Under the pieces are notes generated by a model. That model worked only from the letters and a program-made list of their open reading frames with translations, was not told the origin of the DNA and ran no database searches. The position numbers and the translations under genes are program-made. Below are positions 35,451-41,009 of a stretch of DNA of 41,009 nucleotides, piece by piece; position 1 is the stretch's first letter, and each line of letters opens with the position of its first letter. Source of the DNA: an uncultured Spirochaetales bacterium (GTDB taxonomy: Bacteria > Spirochaetota > Spirochaetia > Sphaerochaetales > Sphaerochaetaceae); the NCBI GenBank assembly GCA_949289305.1, contig CASENB010000019.1, positions 1-41,009 on the forward strand, in the 5' to 3' direction.

Positions 35451-36806
35451 ATGAGTGAATTAAAAGAATCCGAAGAGCTATTTATTTCTACAAAACCAGT
35501 AAGATTATTTTTCAAAGCATCAATTCCAGGGGCAATAGGGATGCTTGCGTCTTCCACATATTACACAGTGGAGGCGGTCCTTGTTGGAAGAATGCTTGGT
35601 GAAAATCCTTTTGCGGGGCTAAATCTTGCTATGCCGTTCATTTTGATTGCTTTCGGCCTATCAGATTTAATCGGGGTAGGATCCTCAGTTCCAATATCGA
35701 TTAAATTAGGAGAAGGAAAGAAAGATGAGGCGGATAAGGTATTTTCACTTGCAGTTGCCCTTATTTTCATTGTAGGACTTATTTCAGGACTAATATTCTT
35801 CTTTCTCGCTCCTTCGATATTCCGATTGATGGGAGCTCATGATGAAATTGCATTAGCAGCCACTCAGTATATGCGAGTTTATGCGATATTCACTCCATTT
35901 GCTTCAATGGTTTTTGCTTTTGACAACTATACGAGAATCAGCGGCAAGATTAACAAGAGCATGTACGTAAATATCATGATGAGTGTGCTTTGTACGCTTT
36001 TTCAGGTGCTTTTCCTTGTTGTTTTGCATCTTCCTATCGGTTTTGCAGCTCTTGCATCCTCTCTTGGAATGCTCTTTTCGACGCTCGTATATATGTATCC
36101 TTTCTTTAAGGGTAGGATGCTTTTAAAGTTTAGGCGTCCTGAGTTCAAACTTTCCTCAGTAAAGATAATAATTGCAAACGGCCTTCCTTCTTTTTTAAGC
36201 AATATGTCTGGCCGTATTGTTTCTATCGTCATGAATGCGGCCCTTCTTGCCGTAGGAGGCGCTTCCGCAGTCTCTATTTATGGAATACTCATGAGCATCG
36301 ACGGCCTTGTTATTCCTACGATGTATGGCCTATGCGATTCTCTTCAGCCTGCCGTAGGCTACAACTGGGGTGCGGGGAGAAAAGACAGGGTGCGCGCAAT
36401 CGAAAAGTGCTGCTATGTAGCTGCGATTGCATTGTGTTTTGCTGCCTTCTTCCTTCTTGTATTATTTCCAGAAGGCGCTGCAAGACTGTTCGTAGAATCT
36501 GATATAATCGTCAGTGGCGCAAAAAGCGCGATAATAATCTTTGCTTTCAACTACCTTGTAAGATGGTTGAATTTCTCAACACAGAGCTTTTCTGCATCCA
36601 TAGGGCGTCCTCTTTTTGCTACGGTTATTTCGATATCACAGGCCTTCATCTTCCCGATTGGCTTTATATTGGTTTTATATCCGCTCGGTCAGATAGGCCT
36701 GTTGTCAAACATAACGGCATCTACGTTCGCAACTGCCGTCATCGCATTTATTGTCCTTCTCAAGTTGTTCAAGATAACTAGCTATAAGAAGTCTGCTCTG
36801 TCTTAA
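35451..36806 (+). CDS. MATE-family multidrug exporter
   Basis: A 451-residue inner-membrane exporter of about 12 helices in two six-helix halves that moves drugs or organic cations out in exchange for Na+ or H+. Family marks are IPGAIGMLASSTYYTVEAVL, LSDLIGVGSSVPISIKLGEG, and LQPAVGYNWGAG. The first ATG at 35451 has no ribosome site; the -10 box ends 11 bases before it, so the leader is only about four or five bases. The 3' end shares TTAA with the stop of the converging hppA gene. The substrate is not evident. Confidence 0.9.
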   Translation: MSELKESEELFISTKPVRLFFKASIPGAIGMLASSTYYTVEAVLVGRMLGENPFAGLNLAMPFILIAFGLSDLIGVGSSVPISIKLGEGKKDEADKVFSLAVALIFIVGLISGLIFFFLAPSIFRLMGAHDEIALAATQYMRVYAIFTPFASMVFAFDNYTRISGKINKSMYVNIMMSVLCTLFQVLFLVVLHLPIGFAALASSLGMLFSTLVYMYPFFKGRMLLKFRRPEFKLSSVKIIIANGLPSFLSNMSGRIVSIVMNAALLAVGGASAVSIYGILMSIDGLVIPTMYGLCDSLQPAVGYNWGAGRKDRVRAIEKCCYVAAIALCFAAFFLLVLFPEGAARLFVESDIIVSGAKSAIIIFAFNYLVRWLNFSTQSFSASIGRPLFATVISISQAFIFPIGFILVLYPLGQIGLLSNITASTFATAVIAFIVLLKLFKITSYKKSALS

Positions 36807-38869
36807 CCGAAGATAGAGAAGGCCGCAAATAAGGAAGAGGCTAGGGATGCAACTAGAGAGACTACGGTGATCTGTGTGTTTATTGAAGGTCCTGCAGTGT
36901 CTTTATACGGATCTCCTACTGTATCGCCGATAACAGCAGATTTATGCGCATCGCTTCCTTTTCCTCCTTCATGATCAGCTTCGATATATTTTTTTGAGTT
37001 GTCCCAGAGGCCTCCGGAGTTTGACATGAATAGTGCAAGAAGAAGTCCGCTTACGATATTGCCGACTAAGAATCCTCCAATGGCCTTGCTTCCTGCGATA
37101 AAACCTACAAGAAGGGTGGAGACTATGGCTACAAGGCCGGCAGGTATCAATTCTTTGAGAGCTCCTTTTGTTGCGATATCTATGCATTTCCCGTAATCTG
37201 CTTCTGCTTTCCCTTCTTTTAAACCTTTTATCGTATTGAATTGCCTATGGATCTCGGCAACCATTCTTTCTGCATTCTTATCAACCCCTAAAATCAGCAT
37301 TGCTGAGAATACTGCTGGAATTGCAGCTCCGATTAAAAGTCCGAAGAATACCGAAGGATCCATGATGTCAAAACCATTAATCAGATCTTTTCCAAGTTCT
37401 CTTAACGCGCTGTTTGTCTCGCTCATGAAAGCGCCTAGAAGAGAGATGACTGTAAGTCCTGCGGCTCCTATTGAGAAACCTTTCGTAACTGCTTTGACTG
37501 TATTGCCCGCGCTATCTAATTCATCTGCAACTTTTATAGTCTCTTCTCCTAAGCCTCCCATCTCCGCAAGTCCTCTTGCGTTATCTACTATCGGGCCATA
37601 GGCGTCGTTGCTTATTATCATGCCAACGATAGAGAGCATTCCTACTGCAGCCATTGCAATTCCAAATAGCGCATAGCCTTCTCCAATCGGTTCGCAAATC
37701 TTGTAAGAAACAAGCGAAGAGATTGCTATTCCTATCATTGCAGGGGCTGATGATATAAAGCCGTAAGATGTTCCTGAAAGTATTGTAAAAGCAGGTCCTG
37801 AAGATGAAGCTTTAGCAACCTTCTTCACAATCGGTTTTGTATCATCTGTAAAGTAGTCTGTAGTAAGTCCTATGATTAGTCCGACTATGAGGCCAAGAGC
37901 TGATGAGAGCCAGATGCGCCATGAAAAACCTTCTAAAAGCGCAGTAGAGACCGCAGTCAGTATTAAGAATATGGCTGTAGTAACGTATGTGGAACTGTTT
38001 AACGCCCTTGTAGGGTTTCCATCTTTCCCTACGCGAGCCGTCATTATTCCTATAATCGATGCGATAAGACCTAAAATAGAGTAGGCGAATACCATCTCTG
38101 TTGCAGCAAGACTGCCGCTAAGACTTTGTGCTATTACAAGAGCACTCGTCATCGCCGCAACATTAGAATCGAAAAGATCTGCACCCATTCCGGCGACATC
38201 TCCGACATTGTCTCCAACATTATCTGCGATGACGGCAGGATTTCTAGGATCATCTTCAGCCATTCCAAGCTCCACCTTTCCTGTAAGATCTGCAGCAACA
38301 TCTGCTGTCTTAGTGAAAATTCCTCCTCCAGCTTTTGCAAAAAGGGCAAGTGAACTTGCTCCAAATGAAAATCCGAGTAGAATGCTCGCTTTCCCTGTAA
38401 TCATAAGAACGAAAGCAACTCCGAACAGAGAACATCCTACGACTAACAGCCCCATTACAGAGCCGCCTCTGAAACCTAAGAGAAAAGCGTCTTTTAGCCC
38501 TTTTTGCGCTTTTTCTGCACATCGTGCGTTTGAAAGAGTTGCAACAAGAATTCCTATTTTCCCTGCGAGGGCAGATAATGCCGTTCCTGCTAGATATGCA
38601 ATCGCAGTTAAGACGTTATCTGCAGGATTCGACTTCCATATGGGGTGTGGAAACACAATCAATATTAATACGGCAACCGCAATAGCAAAAGCTGCAAGAA
38701 GTTTGTATTCCCTCTTTAAGAACGTGTTCGCTCCATCTTTTATCAATAGCGATATTCTTTCGATTTCCTTGTTCTCTATCTTATGTTTTTTTACCCACAG
38801 ATAAAGATAAAGAGCGAATAGGAATGCAACTGCGGCTGTTAAAAAAGATACGATATAAAACACAAACAT
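36803..38869 (-). CDS. hppA: Membrane-bound proton-translocating pyrophosphatase
   Basis: A 688-residue, about 16-helix inner-membrane pump that couples hydrolysis of pyrophosphate to ion export. The core DVAADLTGK, EDDPRNPAVIADNVGDNVGD, and AGMGADLFDS holds the PPi-Mg binding residues; the second DNA-like segment DNARGLAEM and the C-terminal DTVGDPYKDTAGPSIN are intact. At the diagnostic site the sequence is GNTVKAVTKG, with Lys where K+-dependent enzymes have Ala, so it is likely a K+-independent H+ pump. AGGAGG precedes the ATG at 38869. It would save energy during PPi-linked glycolysis. Confidence 0.96.
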   Translation of the reverse strand: MFVFYIVSFLTAAVAFLFALYLYLWVKKHKIENKEIERISLLIKDGANTFLKREYKLLAAFAIAVAVLILIVFPHPIWKSNPADNVLTAIAYLAGTALSALAGKIGILVATLSNARCAEKAQKGLKDAFLLGFRGGSVMGLLVVGCSLFGVAFVLMITGKASILLGFSFGASSLALFAKAGGGIFTKTADVAADLTGKVELGMAEDDPRNPAVIADNVGDNVGDVAGMGADLFDSNVAAMTSALVIAQSLSGSLAATEMVFAYSILGLIASIIGIMTARVGKDGNPTRALNSSTYVTTAIFLILTAVSTALLEGFSWRIWLSSALGLIVGLIIGLTTDYFTDDTKPIVKKVAKASSSGPAFTILSGTSYGFISSAPAMIGIAISSLVSYKICEPIGEGYALFGIAMAAVGMLSIVGMIISNDAYGPIVDNARGLAEMGGLGEETIKVADELDSAGNTVKAVTKGFSIGAAGLTVISLLGAFMSETNSALRELGKDLINGFDIMDPSVFFGLLIGAAIPAVFSAMLILGVDKNAERMVAEIHRQFNTIKGLKEGKAEADYGKCIDIATKGALKELIPAGLVAIVSTLLVGFIAGSKAIGGFLVGNIVSGLLLALFMSNSGGLWDNSKKYIEADHEGGKGSDAHKSAVIGDTVGDPYKDTAGPSINTQITVVSLVASLASSLFAAFSIFG

Positions 38870-38871
38870 CT

Positions 38872-38895
38872 ATAGCCTCCTAAAGCGGCGGCTAT
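38872..38895 (-). promoter_or_regulatory. Hairpin at the hppA ribosome site
   Basis: On the minus strand ATAGCC (38895-38890) pairs with GGCTAT (38877-38872), partly covering the AGGAGG ribosome site. It may modulate hppA translation, but the stem is only six pairs. Confidence 0.3.
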
Positions 38896-39089
38896 CTCCA
38901 GTGGATAACCACCAGAATTTCCATATTTTAAGTTTAACATAAATTTTAATTGTCATGTGGAAAAATAAGGAGGATGCAAATAACATAAATCTTTTTGTAC
39001 TTTTCAGAACAAAGAATAAAAAATGGAAGGCAATAGGGCATGGCAGAAATGATCTAAGTCTTTCTAAGAAAAAAACTTTTTAAAATATA
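38896..39089. other. Intergenic region between hppA and tuf
   Basis: About 190 bases without a credible gene. A CTGGTGG/CCACTGG-like stem near 38900-38920 belongs to the hppA leader. The rest is A/T-rich. Very short frames near 38974 and 39020 have weak or no support. Nothing else was recognised. Confidence 0.4.
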
Positions 39090-39118
39090 TTGACACTATT
39101 TTTATTTTCCCATATTAT
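39090..39118 (+). promoter_or_regulatory. Strong promoter of tuf
   Basis: TTGACA (39090-39095), 17 bases, TATTAT (39113-39118), with an A/T-rich UP-like stretch just upstream (39075-39089). Transcription would start near 39125. Confidence 0.8.
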
Positions 39119-39124
39119 GGCAAA

Positions 39125-39369
39125 GGTGTCTTTAAGGGCTAAGATTCTCTTAAGACGGAGAGCCAAACCGGTTGCGGCGTTGCATTCAGGTGGTTCCAGA
39201 AACGTAGATTTTTTTCACTATTAGATACGTATGTCGCCAGGTTTGACCTGCTGACCTCTGGAAAACCAAAAGCAAAAGCAATCAGTTTATCTTTCAAACC
39301 AGTAAAGGCTTGGGCCTTTATAAAAATATTCTTTTTTGAGTTGTGACAAGAGTCACAAGGAGGAAACTG
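39125..39369 (+). promoter_or_regulatory. Long structured 5' leader of tuf
   Basis: About 245 nt with no coding frame. It has a TAAAGGC/GCCTTTA hairpin (39303-39309/39314-39320) followed by a T-rich run ending TTTTTT at 39332-39337, which resembles an attenuator, and a perfect TTGTGAC/GTCACAA hairpin (39341-39347/39352-39358) directly before GGAGG. I do not recognise a known RNA family. Confidence 0.5.
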
Positions 39370-40560
39370 ATGGCTAAGGAAAAATTCGAAAGAACGAAGC
39401 CACACGTAAACGTTGGTACTATCGGTCACGTTGACCACGGTAAGACAACTCTTACAGCTGCTATCACAATGCACTGTGCAAAACTTTTCGGTGACAAGGC
39501 ACTTGCTTATGATGCAATCGACAACGCACCAGAAGAGAAGGAAAGAGGTATTACTATCAACACTCGTCACGTTGAGTACCAGTCAAAGAACAGACACTAT
39601 GCACACGTTGACTGCCCGGGCCACGCTGACTACATCAAGAACATGATTACTGGCGCTGCTCAGATGGACGGAGCTATTATCGTAGTAGCTGCAACAGACG
39701 GTGCTATGGCTCAGACAAAGGAGCACATTCTCCTTGCTCGCCAGGTAGGTGTACCTGCAATCATCGTATTCATTAACAAGTGCGATCAGGTTGACGATCC
39801 AGATCTAATCGAACTCGTAGAAGAGGAGATGAGAGATCTTCTTACAGAGTACGGATTCGATGGAGCTAACTGCCCAGTTATCAAGGGAAGCGCATACCTC
39901 GCTATGACACAGCCTGACAACCCAGAGGCAACAAAGTGCATCGACGAACTACTTGATGCAATGGATGAGTACATCCCACTTCCTGCACGTGCTGTTGATC
40001 AGCCATTCCTAATGCCAATTGAGGACATCTTCTCAATCAGCGGAAGAGGAACTGTAGTAACAGGAAGAGTTGAGCGCGGTGTTATCCACGTAAACGATCC
40101 AGTATCTATCGTAGGTATCCGTGAGACAAAGAATACTGTTGTAACTGGTGTTGAGATGTTCAACAAGCTCCTTGATGAGGGACAGGCTGGAGACAACATT
40201 GGTGCTCTTCTAAGAGGTGTTGATAAGAAGGAAGTTGTAAGAGGACAGGTTCTTGCAAAGCCAAATTCAATCACACCACACGCAAAGTTCTCTGGAACAA
40301 TCTACGTTCTAAGCAAGGAAGAGGGTGGAAGACACTCCCCATTCTTCGATGGATATCGCCCACAGTTCTACTTCAGAACAACTGATATCACAGGAACATG
40401 CCACCTACCAGCTGGAAAGGAAATGGTTATGCCTGGCGATCACACAGAGATCAACGTAGAACTTATTCACCCAGTTGCTATGGACAAGGGTCTTCGCTTC
40501 GCTATTCGTGAAGGTGGACGCACTGTAGCTTCCGGTCAGGTTACTGAGATTCAGGACTAA
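39370..40560 (+). CDS. tuf: Elongation factor Tu
   Basis: The 396-residue GTPase that carries aminoacyl-tRNA to the ribosome. G1 GHVDHGKT (about residues 19-26), RGITIN switch I, DCPGHADY switch [10 protein letters not shown] (G4) and the domain 2/3 barrels are complete. I start at 39370, nine codons into the longer frame, because GGAGG lies five to six bases ahead and [20 protein letters not shown] is the family start. It heads the S10 operon (rpsJ, rplC follow) instead of the str operon with rpsL and rpsG, which lie 7.6 kb away. Confidence 0.98.
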   Translation: MAKEKFERTKPHVNVGTIGHVDHGKTTLTAAITMHCAKLFGDKALAYDAIDNAPEEKERGITINTRHVEYQSKNRHYAHVDCPGHADYIKNMITGAAQMDGAIIVVAATDGAMAQTKEHILLARQVGVPAIIVFINKCDQVDDPDLIELVEEEMRDLLTEYGFDGANCPVIKGSAYLAMTQPDNPEATKCIDELLDAMDEYIPLPARAVDQPFLMPIEDIFSISGRGTVVTGRVERGVIHVNDPVSIVGIRETKNTVVTGVEMFNKLLDEGQAGDNIGALLRGVDKKEVVRGQVLAKPNSITPHAKFSGTIYVLSKEEGGRHSPFFDGYRPQFYFRTTDITGTCHLPAGKEMVMPGDHTEINVELIHPVAMDKGLRFAIREGGRTVASGQVTEIQD

Positions 40561-40576
40561 TCTGATAATATATGTG

Positions 40577-40605
40577 CTGGCCGAGGAAAACCTCGGTCGG
40601 TATTT
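40577..40605 (+). terminator. Terminator-like hairpin between tuf and rpsJ
   Basis: GGCCGAGG (40579-40586) pairs with CCTCGGTC (40591-40598) around AAAA, followed by a T-rich tail. It could reduce expression of the S10 genes relative to tuf, or regulate read-through; no separate rpsJ promoter is visible. Confidence 0.7.
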
Positions 40606-40628
40606 TTGATTTTTGGAGATTTTTTGAA

Positions 40629-40937
40629 ATGGCAAACGAGAGAATTCGAGTCAAGTTAACAGGTTTTGAAACAGAATTAGTAGAACAGAGCTCAAAAGCT
40701 ATTGTTCAGACTGTTGTTAAGGCGGGAGCAAAAGTATCAGGTCCCGTACCACTTCCGACTCGTATTAATAAGTATACTGTCTTGAGATCACCTCACGTTA
40801 ATAAGAAGAGTCGCGAGCAGTTCGAGATGAGAACACACAAGAGGTTAATTGACATATTGGACCCAACACAGAAAGTTGTGGAAGCCCTTATGAAGCTTGA
40901 ACTTCCAGCCGGTGTGGACGTAGAAATTAGACAGTAA
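40629..40937 (+). CDS. rpsJ: Ribosomal protein uS10
   Basis: A 102-residue 30S protein, also the NusE partner in antitermination. Core: [56 protein letters not shown], and the C-terminal [11 protein letters not shown] start at 40629, the family start [14 protein letters not shown] is about ten bases upstream. It is first of the S10 operon proper. Confidence 0.97.
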   Translation: MANERIRVKLTGFETELVEQSSKAIVQTVVKAGAKVSGPVPLPTRINKYTVLRSPHVNKKSREQFEMRTHKRLIDILDPTQKVVEALMKLELPAGVDVEIRQ

Positions 40938-40951
40938 AGTTGAGGTAAGAG

Positions 40952-41009
40952 ATGTTAGGGCTTATCGGCAAAAAAGTTGGAATGACACAGGTGTTTGACG
41001 AAAACGGCA
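40952..41009 (+). CDS. rplC: Ribosomal protein uL3, 5' end only
   Basis: The first 19 codons of uL3 ([19 protein letters not shown]), cut by the window edge. GAGG lies eight bases before the ATG, and the gene starts 14 bases after the rpsJ stop. Confirms the standard S10 operon order rpsJ-rplC. Confidence 0.9.
   Translation, partial: MLGLIGKKVGMTQVFDENG

Noticed and set aside
38870..38960. Fluoride riboswitch in front of hppA
   Set aside because: A small hairpin is present, but the conserved crcB-motif pseudoknot segments could not be matched.
1..41009. CRISPR array, insertion sequence, integrase or prophage genes
   Set aside because: No direct-repeat array with spacers, no transposase or integrase motifs, and no terminal inverted repeats were found on reading through both strands.

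Overview
The window looks like a chromosomal segment of a low-GC, anaerobic, host-associated spirochaete (Treponema/Sphaerochaeta-like). This rests on several things seen together: a core operon ordered rpmG, tRNA-Trp, secE, nusG, rplKAJL, rpoBC, rpsLG; tuf heading the S10 operon instead of following fusA; a BspA/TpLRR-type lipoprotein; a superoxide reductase; a K+-independent-type H+-pyrophosphatase; and two 7TM-type diguanylate cyclases. The species cannot be named from sequence reading alone. No insertion sequence, prophage, integrase or CRISPR array was seen.

Region 1 (1-2800): the end of a 5S rRNA locus, a decayed sigma-54-type activator interrupted by one in-frame TGA, an aldose-1-epimerase-like gene overlapping a small cupin gene, and a second, solitary 5S rRNA gene with its own promoter and U-tract. 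Region 2 (2800-8840): a methionine uptake cluster, metN-metI and metQ, with two tandem membrane diguanylate cyclases between metI and metQ. metQ has its own promoter and a short leader that encodes a 20-residue, Met-rich peptide. Region 3 (8840-19000): rmuC, ornithine carbamoyltransferase, desulfoferrodoxin/superoxide reductase divergent from a TetR regulator across a perfect 7-1-7 Fur-type box, clpB, a MobA-like nucleotidyltransferase, a DUF554 membrane protein and glycogen phosphorylase.

Region 4 (19070-31760): the large transcription/translation operon: tRNA-Thr, rpmG, tRNA-Trp, secE, nusG, rplK, rplA, rplJ, rplL, rpoB, rpoC, rpsL, rpsG, with internal hairpins and a strong terminator. Region 5 (31760-38870): accessory genes separating rpsLG from tuf: a small unknown protein, a TSCPD protein, a leucine-rich-repeat lipoprotein behind a G9 tract, a MerR regulator divergent from a MATE exporter, and a proton-pumping pyrophosphatase. 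Region 6 (38870-41009): tuf behind a consensus promoter and a long structured leader, then rpsJ and the start of rplC.

The most interesting observations are regulatory. (1) The metQ leader peptide has three consecutive Met codons directly after a CTCTCC that can pair with the metQ Shine-Dalgarno GGAGAG, which suggests control by ribosome stalling. (2) A G9 homopolymer sits in the overlong spacer of the lipoprotein promoter (possible phase variation), and that gene's Shine-Dalgarno is enclosed in a perfect hairpin. (3) At least seven genes have a promoter -10 box ending 6 or 7 nt before the ATG and no Shine-Dalgarno, predicting frequent leaderless mRNAs. (4) The two 5S rRNAs differ by compensatory changes. 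(5) RpoB carries a three-residue insertion in the rifampicin/fork-loop region.
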